Shown here piece after piece: positions 35,689 to 45,474 of a stretch of 64,000 nucleotides of DNA (position 1 is its first letter; every line of letters starts with the position of its first letter). This stretch comes from JAIOZK01 sp964468645 (lineage in GTDB: Bacteria; Bacteroidota; Bacteroidia; Bacteroidales; JAIOZK01): assembly GCA_964468645.1 (NCBI GenBank), contig CAYXUU010000010.1, positions 1 to 64,000 on the forward strand. Direction: 5' to 3'. A program made the position numbers and the translations under genes. The notes beneath the pieces are model-generated. The model saw only the letters and a program-made list of their open reading frames with translations. It did no database searches and was not told the DNA's origin.

Positions 35689-37383
35689 TTATAATTCTGC
35701 TATTTTCTGATTAACCAGATGCAGGATCCCTTCTTCTTTAATATGTGCTTCTCTTTCCAACTCGAGACCTTCACTGATCAGTTTTCTGACGAAATCTTTA
35801 TCTTCAACACCCGAGGCATTGATCTTAACATTGAGGTAGGCACCCATTATTGCTGATCGTGCACAAAGAGCACCTACACCGGCATCTGACACACTGTTCG
35901 GATTACCCGTTCCTGCCATTGCTTCAATGACCTCCATTGAGTTAAAAGCAAGTTGCATTACCTTAAAAGGAACCTCCATCGCATATTTGGATGCTTCTTC
36001 AATGGCATGCTTTCTCTTTTTTTTCTCCTCATCACTTGACTTTGGCAAACCAAATGCATCCATGATCTTATTGAATGCACTTGTATCTTCATCAACAAGA
36101 TGGATGAGTTCATCTTTGATTTTTTGTCCTTTTTCAGCCCAACCGGAAAATTCTTCCCATCGGTCATCCCATCCCCTTTTATGCGCTGAAAGGTTTGCAA
36201 CCATGGTACCAAGCGAAATACCCAGTGCACCAACATATGCCGAAATAGACCCGCCACCGGGCGCTGGTGATTCCGATGCTGTTTCATCAGCAAAGTCGTT
36301 CAGTGGCATATCAACCAGACGACTTTGTCCCTGATCATCCTCAATCATATACTCGATGATTTTTTCTTCTGGCTTAAAAGGCTTCAGGTCATCAAGGCCC
36401 ATCGACAATGCAGCAATTCTAATAAGCTCTTTTTCTGATACTCCACCAGAACGATCCTGTTTTTTCAGAAAATATTTACCGGCATCAAGCATGGCCTGTA
36501 AGGGTATCAAACCAACCAGTTCAGAACCTGTAACCCTGATACCACGGGCTTCCGCTTTTTTACAAACTTCATCAAAAGCAATGTGAACAGGTGTAATTCT
36601 TATATTGGTAAGGTTCATAGATATCTGGGCAATACCATATTCGTCGATAAACCAGCCTATGGCCTTGACTGATTTAAGTGTACCTGGTATCCATACCTTT
36701 TCACCCTTTTCATCTTTAACAATCTTCCCTGTAACAGGATCCCCTTCTCTCTGAACACGTCCCCTTTCACGTACATCAAAAGCCACTGCATTAGCCCTTC
36801 GTGTTGATGTTGTATTCAGGTTTACATTAAAGGCAACCAGGAAGTCACGGGCACCAATGGCAGTAACACCGGCTCTTGTGTTCAATTCTGCCAATCCAAA
36901 ATCAGGTTTCCAGTGCGGGTTCTTCAATTTTTTTGCCATACCCTCGTACTCGCCTGCCCGGATATTGGCCAGGTTCTTCCGCTCCTCATTGAATGCTGCA
37001 TATTCATAACAGAAAACTGAGATCCCAAGTTCATCCCCAACCCTTTGTGCGAGTTTGCGGGCATATTCAACTGTTTCTTCCATAGTGATCCCGGCAACAG
37101 GTACCAGCGGACAAACATCTGTAGCCCCCATCCTGGGATGCTCGCCTTTTTGCTTGCTCATATCAATAAGCTGGGGGGCTTTTTTGATGGCACGGAATGC
37201 AGCCTCGATAACACTTTCCGGGTCACCAACAAAGGTAACAACGGTCCTGTTTGTGGCTTCACCGGGATCTACATCCAGCAGTTTAACACCATCAACACTT
37301 TCAATCTCGTCTGTAATTTGTTTGATAATATTCATATCCCTGCCTTCGCTGAAATTGGGGACGCATTCGATAAGTTTTTTCAT
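35689..37383 (-). CDS. ftcD: Glutamate formimidoyltransferase-formimidoyl-THF cyclodeaminase
   Basis: 564 residues, a natural fusion. The N-terminal ~320 residues are the formiminotransferase, with catalytic His82 in 'KGEHPRMGATD'. The C-terminal part (about 365-560) is a FTCD cyclodeaminase domain with 'ESPAPGGGSISAYVGALG'. It moves the formimino group of formiminoglutamate to tetrahydrofolate and deaminates it, the last step of the transferase branch of histidine degradation. hutI lies upstream on the same strand, but two unrelated genes (ATPase and TOPRIM-like) are interposed. hutH and hutU are not in the window. Confidence 0.95.
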   Translation of the reverse strand: MKKLIECVPNFSEGRDMNIIKQITDEIESVDGVKLLDVDPGEATNRTVVTFVGDPESVIEAAFRAIKKAPQLIDMSKQKGEHPRMGATDVCPLVPVAGITMEETVEYARKLAQRVGDELGISVFCYEYAAFNEERKNLANIRAGEYEGMAKKLKNPHWKPDFGLAELNTRAGVTAIGARDFLVAFNVNLNTTSTRRANAVAFDVRERGRVQREGDPVTGKIVKDEKGEKVWIPGTLKSVKAIGWFIDEYGIAQISMNLTNIRITPVHIAFDEVCKKAEARGIRVTGSELVGLIPLQAMLDAGKYFLKKQDRSGGVSEKELIRIAALSMGLDDLKPFKPEEKIIEYMIEDDQGQSRLVDMPLNDFADETASESPAPGGGSISAYVGALGISLGTMVANLSAHKRGWDDRWEEFSGWAEKGQKIKDELIHLVDEDTSAFNKIMDAFGLPKSSDEEKKKRKHAIEEASKYAMEVPFKVMQLAFNSMEVIEAMAGTGNPNSVSDAGVGALCARSAIMGAYLNVKINASGVEDKDFVRKLISEGLELEREAHIKEEGILHLVNQKIAEL

Positions 37384-37526
37384 TTTGTAATGCCTTTATT
37401 AAATTCGTTTGTATTGACTTATATTTTATCAGGATTAACGGGCAAAATTATAACTCGTTTGGGGAATACAAAAATAAAAAGTTAATATCATTATATTGAC
37501 ATGATAAAATAGAACATTATGATTCC

Positions 37527-38111
37527 CTAATTATTTTGTGACAATACCCTCAACTTATTAATAAAATAACCAGCACTTTTACATCCAGGATGTCTTGCAG
37601 CAGTTTCAACAGAAAATCCATTACTAACCATTTTATATGCTAAACGATTTTTTCTTTTACTGATGCCCCTGCCGGTATATTTAATAAATAAATCTTTTAT
37701 TTCATCAAATGGTCTTTGCGGGATAGTCTCAGGATTCTTATAATAGACCTTACTGTTCAATATTAAAGATAAGGTTTCAAAATCCGCAAGAAACCACGAC
37801 TCCAGAGATCTGACAGAGATTAATACTACTTGCTTTTTTTTATCAAATCTATGTATTGATTCCAAAGTAAAGGTTATGCATGGATCATCTTCCATGTCAG
37901 TCCAAATAACAATGTGCTCAGCTCCCCTATCACTTAGTATTGTACAAAAGCGCATCACTTTTATACTTTCAACCTTAAAATTTCCTTCTCCTCCTGCATC
38001 AAATATTCCAACCGATAAAAGATTCAAGCTTTGCAGAAATTCTTTAAACTTGGTAGATTCAAGTATTATTTTTTCCGCATCACCCTCTACAATAAAACCG
38101 ATCTTTACCAT
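37527..38111 (-). CDS. DUF4276-like TOPRIM-type protein
   Basis: 194 residues from ATG 38111. The frame opens 11 codons earlier, but this start gives the compact Met-Val-Lys-Ile-Gly-Phe-Ile-Val-Glu-Gly-Asp opening typical of the family. The first strand ends in a conserved Glu ('VEGDAEK'), and a later strand gives Trp-Thr-Asp-Met-Glu-Asp-Asp ('WTDMEDD'). Together these are the Glu and Asp-x-Asp arrangement of TOPRIM nucleases. A central 'RSLESWFLAD' block is shared by DUF4276 proteins. It overlaps the ATPase stop by 7 bases, so the two are co-translated. ATPase-TOPRIM pairs of this kind (compare OLD-like and PARIS-like systems) act in phage defence; that role here is inference. Confidence 0.8.
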   Translation of the reverse strand: MVKIGFIVEGDAEKIILESTKFKEFLQSLNLLSVGIFDAGGEGNFKVESIKVMRFCTILSDRGAEHIVIWTDMEDDPCITFTLESIHRFDKKKQVVLISVRSLESWFLADFETLSLILNSKVYYKNPETIPQRPFDEIKDLFIKYTGRGISKRKNRLAYKMVSNGFSVETAARHPGCKSAGYFINKLRVLSQNN

Positions 38112-39121
38112 GGTAATCCTCCCCCAAGCACATTCGACAACCATGCTTCATCCAGTTTCATACCATGTAGATTGATATCTTTGAATTGTTTAATCTTTGT
38201 CTCACCCTTTATCTTATCGACCAAAATCAGTTCCTCAGGTTTCAACTCAGATACCAAAGTTTGAGAATGTGAGGCAAGCCAGATAAAATGTCCCTTTTCC
38301 TCACATTGCTCTCTGAAAAAATGAACCAGTTCTTTTATAGCTTTGGGATTTAGGCCATTCTCAGGTTCTTCAATTAGAAGGAATTGGGGCTTATCGGTTT
38401 GCAATACAGCCGTAATTAAAGCAAGAATATTATAGGTACCATCAGAGATAAGGTTCTTTGTAAATGGTCGTTTGTAATTTTTGTCATATACCAATAAACT
38501 TTGTTCACCTGACAGGCTATTCATAGAAACCTGAATTTTATCCAATCCAGGAATAAACATTGTTAAAAGCTCTAAGATGTCCTCCATATTATTTTCTCCC
38601 AACAACCTTCCCAATACCAATGTCAGGTTTGAAGTGTAAAAATCTAAATATTTATCTGTTTTATACTTTATACGTGATTCTGACCTGTTGTTAATAAAAA
38701 TTCTTTGAAAGTTGCTGAAAAAGTTTGAAAATAAGTTTTCATCATTAAATATCATATCAGAGGTAATATCATGATCTTTAACATCCTCTATTAAAGGCCA
38801 CTCTCTTCCTTTTTCCCCAATACTAATAGAGATTCTAGGTGTTTTATTATTGCATTCCAGAGTTAAAATGAAAGATATTAGGTTGTCAAAATATTTTCTG
38901 ATCTGGTTCCTATTGATGATATCGTCATAATCACCAAATACATTAAAGATCTGCTGATGAGTTTTGCCTTCTGCAAATACCATTAACTCAATAGCTTCAA
39001 GGATATTTGATTTGCCTGAAGCATTTGGCCCGACAAATACACTAAAATTGGATGGATCATCAATAGTAATTCCAACAATTGATTTGAAGTTCTTTATATT
39101 AAGAGATTTAATTTTCATCAT
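38105..39121 (-). CDS. AAA/ABC-type ATPase, RecF/OLD-like
   Basis: 338 residues. The opening 'IKSLNIKNFKSI' leads to the Walker A 'VGPNASGKSN' (about residues 31-40). A helical insertion follows, then the signature-like 'LISDGTYNILALI', Walker B 'FLLIEEPENGLNP' and switch 'WLASHSQTL'. It ends in a Gly-Gly-Gly-Leu-Pro-Trp tail. This is the AAA_21-type ATPase that commonly partners a DUF4276 protein. The start overlaps the stop of hutI as ATGA (39118-39121), and the stop overlaps the next gene as ATGGTAA. It probably senses or clamps DNA and controls the TOPRIM partner; activity is not shown by sequence. Confidence 0.88.
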   Translation of the reverse strand: MMKIKSLNIKNFKSIVGITIDDPSNFSVFVGPNASGKSNILEAIELMVFAEGKTHQQIFNVFGDYDDIINRNQIRKYFDNLISFILTLECNNKTPRISISIGEKGREWPLIEDVKDHDITSDMIFNDENLFSNFFSNFQRIFINNRSESRIKYKTDKYLDFYTSNLTLVLGRLLGENNMEDILELLTMFIPGLDKIQVSMNSLSGEQSLLVYDKNYKRPFTKNLISDGTYNILALITAVLQTDKPQFLLIEEPENGLNPKAIKELVHFFREQCEEKGHFIWLASHSQTLVSELKPEELILVDKIKGETKIKQFKDINLHGMKLDEAWLSNVLGGGLPW

Positions 39122-40365
39122 TTTATGATTTTCCCATTCAAAATTACAGTTTCTACCTTATTGGTGCCATAATAATAAGGCATAAATTCATAAGTTGGTA
39201 TTTCCAAGGTGATAAATACATTGGCTTTTTTACCAATTGCAATAGAGCCAAATTCCTGGCTTAAACCCATAGCATAGGCCCCATTAATAGTAATTGCATT
39301 AATTCCCTCCTCAGGCAACATTTTATATGCTATACTTGCCATTGATAAGATAAACTGCATATTCCCCGATGGTGAAGATCCCGGATTAAAATCACTGGCC
39401 ATGGCAACGGGCAATCCGGCATCGATCATTTTTCTGGCCGGGGCATAAACCATGCCTAGAAAGAATGCTGCTCCCGGTAATATTGTTGGCATGGTTTCTG
39501 AAGTCAATAGGGATTCAATCTCTTTATCACCTGTATATTCCAGGTGGTCAACAGATAATGCATCATACTTAACACCGGCCTGGATACCACCAGAATAATC
39601 AAGCTCATTGGCATGTATTTTTGGCTTTAACCCGTATTTGACGCCTGCCATTAAAATTCTTTCAGTCTGTTTCACTGTAAAGAATCCCCGGTCGCAAAAC
39701 ACATCTATATAATCAGCAAGGCCCTCAGCAGTAATCTGTGGTATCATTTCATTTATAATTAGATCTACATACTTATCAGGTTTATTTTTGAATTCCACAG
39801 GAATGGAATGTGCTCCAAGGAATGTGGATTTTATGGTGAGTGGGGAATTTTCACTGAGCCTTCGTATAACACGCAACATCTTTAATTCTGATTCAGTAGT
39901 TAAGCCATATCCACTCTTGATTTCAACGGCGCCTGTCCCATAATCAATAATTTCCTGCAACCGCTTCATTGCCGATTCATATAATTCCTCCTCACTGACA
40001 GTTTGCATGGCCCTTGCAGAATTCAGTATCCCTCCACCCCTGCTGGCTATTTCCTCGTATGACAGGCCTTTGATCTTATCAATATACTCTATCTCCCGGC
40101 TGTAAGGGTAAACCAGATGCGTATGACTATCGCACCAGCATGGAAATACCATTTTACCAGTGGCATCAATTTGCGTAATTGATTTTCCAACTGTAATGTT
40201 CATTTCCTCCATACTGCCAAAGTTCTTAATTGTATCCCCTTCCACGTAAAGAAATGCATTCTTAATTGTTTTAATATGGGCCATTTCCGGCCCGCATACT
40301 TTTCGCTTTGGAATATCTTCAACCTGGATAAGTTCTTTAATATTCGAGATTAAAATACCTTTCAT
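39118..40365 (-). CDS. hutI: Imidazolonepropionase
   Basis: 415 residues, amidohydrolase fold. Metal and substrate motifs are clear: 'CDSHTHLVYPYSRE', 'GAHSIPVEF', 'KIHANELDYSGG', 'DHLEYTGD' and 'ASDFNPGSSPS'. It hydrolyses imidazolone-5-propionate to formiminoglutamate, the substrate of the ftcD product encoded 1.7 kb downstream. The stop codon is shared with the ATPase start (ATGA). A -7 promoter element lies 25 bases upstream. Confidence 0.96.
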   Translation of the reverse strand: MKGILISNIKELIQVEDIPKRKVCGPEMAHIKTIKNAFLYVEGDTIKNFGSMEEMNITVGKSITQIDATGKMVFPCWCDSHTHLVYPYSREIEYIDKIKGLSYEEIASRGGGILNSARAMQTVSEEELYESAMKRLQEIIDYGTGAVEIKSGYGLTTESELKMLRVIRRLSENSPLTIKSTFLGAHSIPVEFKNKPDKYVDLIINEMIPQITAEGLADYIDVFCDRGFFTVKQTERILMAGVKYGLKPKIHANELDYSGGIQAGVKYDALSVDHLEYTGDKEIESLLTSETMPTILPGAAFFLGMVYAPARKMIDAGLPVAMASDFNPGSSPSGNMQFILSMASIAYKMLPEEGINAITINGAYAMGLSQEFGSIAIGKKANVFITLEIPTYEFMPYYYGTNKVETVILNGKIIK

Positions 40366-40390
40366 AATTCTTATGTATAATTTGAATGAA

Positions 40391-40398
40391 CAAATATA
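40391..40398 (-). promoter_or_regulatory. -7 element of the hutI operon
   Basis: Read on the minus strand, TATATTTG matches TAnnTTTG, 25 bases ahead of the hutI start codon. If it is the only promoter it also drives the ATPase, TOPRIM-like and ftcD genes. Confidence 0.5.
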
Positions 40399-40541
40399 AC
40401 AACATTAAACGGTAAATAAATCCTGATCAGACAACCAAACAGTTAAGCTTTTTGTCTTCATTAATGCATCAGGTAATTTCTTAATTAACTGTTAAAGTTC
40501 TATGTATATAGAAATGCACTTATTTAGAATAGTTCTTTTGT

Positions 40542-40549
40542 TATCTTTG
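40542..40549 (+). promoter_or_regulatory. -7 element of the protease cluster
   Basis: TATCTTTG matches TAnnTTTG and is followed by TGCC; it lies 42 bases upstream of the subtilisin-like gene. Confidence 0.55.
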
Positions 40550-40591
40550 TGCCGTTAAAATATCCACGTACTAACTAAAATTCACAAACTG

Positions 40592-43246
40592 ATGAAAAAA
40601 TACACTTTAATACAGTTGATCATGCTGCTTATTTTCAGCAATGTATTAATCGCTCAGACATTTAACCCTGATTACCAGGATGGGAAGATTTACTATAAAT
40701 ACAAGGATAATGTAGTTGTAAACATACCGGTTAACAGCGATAGAAGCGTTGACCTTGATCATGTTCCCATGCTTGATGAACTGAGGTCAAAATATAGTAT
40801 CGAAGCTATGTCGAGGCCTTTCGATTTTAATAACGATCCTAAACTCCTGAGAACCTTTATGCTTGAATTTGAGGATTACAAAGAGATTAAAAACATTATT
40901 AATGATCTTTCGATAAATCCTGATCTTGAATTTGTTGAAATGGTCCCTTACTCACAGATTTATTTTAAACCTAATGATTCCCTTTACAATTTGCTTAACG
41001 GCCCTTCTAACTGGAACTGGCACCTCGACCTCATCAATGCCGAAGGTGCCTGGGATATCACACAGGGTTCTGCTGATATCAATGTAGCAGTTGTTGACAA
41101 TGCAGTCTGGGTAGATCATCCCGATCTGGCTGATAAGATCGTTGCGCAACGAGACACCCAGCGTGATACGAATGATGCCAACCCACCTGGGACTGGTGAT
41201 CTTGATGCATGGTCACATGGCACACATGTTTCGGGGCTTGTGGCTGCATCAACCAACAATGAGATCGGAGTCGCAGGAATTGGATTCAACGTTAGCCTGA
41301 TAGCTGTAAAAGCTGCTAATAACGGTAATCCGAACGGTGTTTATGGATATCCCGGAATTCAATGGGCTGCTAATAACGGCGCCGACGTTATCAATATGTC
41401 CTGGGGTGGACCGGGTTACTCTCAGGCCAATCAAAACCTGATCACAGCTATTTACAACACAGGTATTGTATTGTTTGCTGCGGCCGGAAATGACAATAGC
41501 TCATCCGCCCATTACCCATCGGCCTATCAGAATGTAATATCTGTTGCATCTATAAACTATAATGATATCAAATCAAGTTTTTCAAATTATGGTTTCAGTG
41601 TTGATATCAGTTCGCCGGGCGGTTCTAGCACACCCGGGCCAAATGGTGTTTTAAGCACCTATTATAATGAAACGTCCATGGGCTTTTATGACTATATTTT
41701 TGGAACTTCCATGGCCTCTCCGGTAGCTGCCGGATTAGGGGGATTGGTACTTTCTGTTAATCCTGACCTAACACCTGATGATGTTGAAGATATCCTTAAA
41801 AACACTGCAGTGGATATTGATGATATTAATCCTAACTATGCCGGACAATTAGGTGCAGGAAGAATTGATGCCTATGAAGCCGTTAAAAATACACCTTTTG
41901 CCCCCGAGGCAGATTTTTCTACTCCTGTTACTGTCATTATGCCTGGAACCAGTATTAATTTTACCGATCATTCTGTTGGAGTACCCGATGATTGGAACTG
42001 GAGTTTTGAGGGAGGGAGCCCTTCTTCATCGTCCAACCAGAATCCCACAGGTATAACATACAACTCTACGGGGACTTTTGAAGTAAGCCTTACTGTCACA
42101 AATAGTTATGGCTCAGATGAACTGGTAATGTATGATTACATTACGGTCACCAATACCCCCTCACCGTATGTTGACTTTAACGCGGATAATACCATGGTAT
42201 GTTTACTTGAGTCCATCAGTTTTACAGACCTGTCGCTGTATGATCCTACATCATGGTTATGGTCTTTCGATCCGTCAACCGTAAGCTTCATCGACGGGAC
42301 ATCTGAAACTTCCCAGAATCCGGTAGTTCAATTCGAATCCCCGGGTTATTATACAGTTACATTATCAGCAACAAACCAGCATGGCACTTCTGAATTAAGT
42401 ATGGATGATTATGTATTTATTCAGGGCATAGATTTGCCATTCAGTGAAGATTTTGAATCAGGTGAGAGTATGTATTTCACGCTTATACCCAATGAAAAGG
42501 CCAATATTGCTATAAACAAACGTGGTGCAGCACCCGGAGGTGAATACGGATTACACTTCACGGGCAATACCGCTTTTGGTGGATGGTCAGGTGGTGGTAC
42601 CAACACAACGCCCGATCAGGCCTGGGGAGATAACCTCGAATTCAACTCATTTGCTGTCGATTGTAAAGTTGATGCAACAGGCGTTTCAGCGCTTGCATTA
42701 AGCCTTGACCTCAGGCAAACTTACAGTCTTGGACCTAAAACATCATGGTTCAGGGTATTGGCCGATGGGACACCAATGAATGATTTTGATGGGATTATTA
42801 ATTTTAATCCGGAAACAAATGAAGATCCGTTTGTAACAAAGGTTTTTGACCTTTCAGATTTTGCAAATTCATATTTCAGTTTACATTTGAATGCCTCCTG
42901 TTATTTATTTGATATGTTCTTTGAAATGGGAGACAATGTATTTGTTGATAATATAGGTATTTACAATTTTACAGGGACAGATGAAAATAATGTTGATAAA
43001 CTAAGTTTGATTTTATATCCTGTACCTGCAGATGATTTTGTAAATTTGTCGCTCAATAATGGAATTGGAGATTATAAACTCCGGATTCTCAATATTCAGG
43101 GACAGGAAATTTACAGTGAAGAAGCTTATGCAGAAGCTGACAATACGCTGATACAGATTGACATCAGCGATTATTCTGAAGGGATTTATTTAATTAATAT
43201 TATATCTGAAAAAGGAATCATTAATAAAAAATTAATAAAACGATAA
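40592..43246 (+). CDS. Secreted subtilisin-like protease (S8, PKD, T9SS tail)
   Basis: 884 residues. A signal peptide (1-21) and a prodomain (to about 140) precede an S8 catalytic domain with Asp169 ('VAVVDNAV'), His209 ('WSHGTHVSG') and Ser373 ('FGTSMASPVAAG'). Two PKD domains follow (about 440-520 and 525-610: 'PDDWNWSFEGG', 'PTSWLWSFDP'), then a jelly-roll-like domain. The C-terminal type A sorting domain (about 805-884, 'LILYPVPADDFVNLSL' to 'GIINKKLIKR') directs export through T9SS and cell-surface or extracellular release. It begins a plus-strand cluster with three cysteine proteases and is 26 bases from the first of them. Confidence 0.94.
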   Translation: MKKYTLIQLIMLLIFSNVLIAQTFNPDYQDGKIYYKYKDNVVVNIPVNSDRSVDLDHVPMLDELRSKYSIEAMSRPFDFNNDPKLLRTFMLEFEDYKEIKNIINDLSINPDLEFVEMVPYSQIYFKPNDSLYNLLNGPSNWNWHLDLINAEGAWDITQGSADINVAVVDNAVWVDHPDLADKIVAQRDTQRDTNDANPPGTGDLDAWSHGTHVSGLVAASTNNEIGVAGIGFNVSLIAVKAANNGNPNGVYGYPGIQWAANNGADVINMSWGGPGYSQANQNLITAIYNTGIVLFAAAGNDNSSSAHYPSAYQNVISVASINYNDIKSSFSNYGFSVDISSPGGSSTPGPNGVLSTYYNETSMGFYDYIFGTSMASPVAAGLGGLVLSVNPDLTPDDVEDILKNTAVDIDDINPNYAGQLGAGRIDAYEAVKNTPFAPEADFSTPVTVIMPGTSINFTDHSVGVPDDWNWSFEGGSPSSSSNQNPTGITYNSTGTFEVSLTVTNSYGSDELVMYDYITVTNTPSPYVDFNADNTMVCLLESISFTDLSLYDPTSWLWSFDPSTVSFIDGTSETSQNPVVQFESPGYYTVTLSATNQHGTSELSMDDYVFIQGIDLPFSEDFESGESMYFTLIPNEKANIAINKRGAAPGGEYGLHFTGNTAFGGWSGGGTNTTPDQAWGDNLEFNSFAVDCKVDATGVSALALSLDLRQTYSLGPKTSWFRVLADGTPMNDFDGIINFNPETNEDPFVTKVFDLSDFANSYFSLHLNASCYLFDMFFEMGDNVFVDNIGIYNFTGTDENNVDKLSLILYPVPADDFVNLSLNNGIGDYKLRILNIQGQEIYSEEAYAEADNTLIQIDISDYSEGIYLINIISEKGIINKKLIKR

Positions 43247-43272
43247 AACGAATTAAGAATAAAAAAATCACC

Positions 43273-45381
43273 ATGAAAACAAAAAACTATTTCTTTTTAA
43301 TTATTTTCCTGATTGGTTTCGGCCTTTCGGTCCAGGCAAAAACAGTAGAGCAAAAGGACGCTGAAAGGGCTGCCATCAACCTATTTTACGAAAAGGTTAA
43401 CCAGTATGTAGAACCTATCAATTATGAAGATATTGTCATTAAAAACATTTTTGTAAAAACACAGGATGGCGAAACCATGTTTTATGCCTTCGATTTTGAA
43501 GGTGGCGGATTCGCAATTATTGCTGCCGAGGATAACATGTATCCGGTTATCGGGTATTCCTATACAGGAAATTTTTCTATTAATGCAAAACCGGAGAGCA
43601 ATTACGGTAGTTTTATTCAGAGCTATGTTGATGATATTGCTTATATCAGGATTAACAATCTGAAAGCAGACAACTACATTAGTTCTACCTGGAAGCATTT
43701 ATTAATCAATGACATCTCACAGTTACAAACAGAAAAATCGGGGCGTGATGTTGAACCTTTATTATTCAACCTCTGGAACCAGGACGATCCTTATAACCTG
43801 ATGTGCCCGCTTGATGATCAGGGACCAGGCGGACGTGTTTATGCCGGTTGTGTGGCTACAGCAATGTCGATGATCATGCATTACTGGGGATACCCGGAAG
43901 TTGGGGAAGGATCCCATACCTATACACCATCGGGATATCCTACGCAAACTGCAAACTTTGGTTCTACCTATTACGACTGGTATGGTATGCAGCATGAGGC
44001 TGAAAATATTTTCCCATGGGCAATTGCCGAACTTCAATGGCATTGTGGTGTTGCAGTTGACATGATGTATGGCTGGGATGGATCAGGCGCTTTTAGCAGT
44101 GATGTTGACAATGCTTTGCATGACTACTTCAGGTATAACAATGCTGTTTATCAGGAGAAAACAAACAATACGGTTTGGATGAACATGCTTCATGATCAGA
44201 TTGATAATGGATGGCCTGTTTATTATTCAGGTGTTTCACAGGATAATTATGGACATGCCTTTGTCTGTGATGGCTACCAGGACACAGATTTTCACTTTAA
44301 CTTTGGCTGGAGCGGACAAGATAATGGTTATTATTCGATTTATAAATTAGAGTATTATCGCTTCCAGAAATGTGTCAAGAATTTCTACCCCACAGATAAT
44401 GATTATCCATATTATGCAGAGGGCAATTATGAAATTACTACGCTTGCCGGATCTTTTACAGACGGCAGTGGACCAATTGAAGATTATCTGAATAACCAGA
44501 GTGCAACATGGCTGATCAATCCACAAACCGAACAGGACTCGGTTACCGATATCACACTTACATTCGAGAAATTTGACCTCGAAGCGAGTGACGAAATTGT
44601 AGTTTATGATGGAAGTGATGACAGTGCTCCGGTTCTGGCAACTTTTACTGGGGCTAATCCTCCAACCACAGGTCAGACCATTGGCAGTTCAGGAAACCAG
44701 TTATGTGTAACCTTCGAAACCAATGGAAGTGGCACAGCTGAAGGTTTTCTCATTGAGTTTAAAAGCTCCACTCCTGAGTTCTGCAGTGGCATGACTAACT
44801 TTACTGAACCTACCGCAACGTTCTCTGATGGAAGTGGTACTTTCAATTACAGCAATGGAACAGCCTGCATGTGGAAAATAGAACCTGCTTATGTTGGTAA
44901 TATCACACTTTATTTCAATGCACTCGACACAGAAGAAGATATTGATGTAATTAAAGTATATGATGGAACATCATTGATCGGAACTTTTTCAGGAGATGAA
45001 ATACCCGATCCGGTTGTTGCAAGCAGTGGTAGTATGTTTATTACTTTCAACGCCAATGCATGGATCAATGCACCGGGGTTTGAAGCATATTACACCATCG
45101 ACAATGTATCAGTTAAAGAAAATGGCGGATTCGAAGTATTATCAATTTACCCAAATCCAACCTCAGATAATATTTATGTTAAATTCAGAAGTTCAGACGA
45201 CAAACAATATTCCCTCAGGTTAATGAGTATTACCGGAAAGCTTGTTTATGAGCAGGATTATACAGAAATGAATGATTGGACAAATGCTGTTATTGATGTT
45301 AGTAATTTATCAGATGGCATTTACATGCTTAACATCCAGACCGACACTAAATCAGTTACCAGACGCATCGTTGTAGAATAA
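43273..45381 (+). CDS. C10 (streptopain-like) protease, CUB pair, T9SS tail (first)
   Basis: 702 residues. A signal peptide (about 1-22) and a Spi-type propeptide (to about 150) precede a C10 peptidase domain with nucleophile Cys193 in 'YAGCVATAMSMIMHYWGYP' and His328 in 'GHAFVCDGY', then 'HFNFGWSG'. Two CUB-like domains follow (about 385-495 and 500-610, each with 'V.DGS...G.FSG' strands), then a type A T9SS sorting domain (about 620-702). It is a prepro-cysteine endopeptidase exported to the surface, with CUB domains probably binding substrate. The last ~100 residues are nearly identical to those of the next gene (see repeat entries). A strong terminator follows. Confidence 0.94.
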   Translation: MKTKNYFFLIIFLIGFGLSVQAKTVEQKDAERAAINLFYEKVNQYVEPINYEDIVIKNIFVKTQDGETMFYAFDFEGGGFAIIAAEDNMYPVIGYSYTGNFSINAKPESNYGSFIQSYVDDIAYIRINNLKADNYISSTWKHLLINDISQLQTEKSGRDVEPLLFNLWNQDDPYNLMCPLDDQGPGGRVYAGCVATAMSMIMHYWGYPEVGEGSHTYTPSGYPTQTANFGSTYYDWYGMQHEAENIFPWAIAELQWHCGVAVDMMYGWDGSGAFSSDVDNALHDYFRYNNAVYQEKTNNTVWMNMLHDQIDNGWPVYYSGVSQDNYGHAFVCDGYQDTDFHFNFGWSGQDNGYYSIYKLEYYRFQKCVKNFYPTDNDYPYYAEGNYEITTLAGSFTDGSGPIEDYLNNQSATWLINPQTEQDSVTDITLTFEKFDLEASDEIVVYDGSDDSAPVLATFTGANPPTTGQTIGSSGNQLCVTFETNGSGTAEGFLIEFKSSTPEFCSGMTNFTEPTATFSDGSGTFNYSNGTACMWKIEPAYVGNITLYFNALDTEEDIDVIKVYDGTSLIGTFSGDEIPDPVVASSGSMFITFNANAWINAPGFEAYYTIDNVSVKENGGFEVLSIYPNPTSDNIYVKFRSSDDKQYSLRLMSITGKLVYEQDYTEMNDWTNAVIDVSNLSDGIYMLNIQTDTKSVTRRIVVE

Positions 45382-45415
45382 TATCTACCAACTATAAACT
45401 CATAATGCTACCTCA
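45073..45415 (+). repeat. Gene-conversion block, copy 1
   Basis: 343 bases that are ungapped and almost identical to 47281-47623. The first ~273 bases match exactly, and I count six substitutions in the last 70. The block covers the end of the second CUB domain, the whole T9SS tail, the stop codon and the left arm of the terminator. Sequence on both sides diverges strongly. Confidence 0.9.
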
Positions 45416-45438
45416 TATTTGGGGTAGCATTTTTTTTT
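45404..45438 (+). terminator. Intrinsic terminator after first C10 gene
   Basis: AATGCTACC (45404-45412) and GGTAGCATT (45423-45431) form a perfect 9-bp stem, followed by a T-run. It separates the first C10 gene from the second. Confidence 0.88.
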
Positions 45439-45474
45439 AATTTTATACCGATACTTACAATAAATTTGATAGCT

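Noticed and set aside
37384..37526. Independent promoter for ftcD in the gap after the TOPRIM-like gene
   Set aside because: No clear TAnnTTTG element with suitable position was found on the minus strand by eye, so I did not list one.
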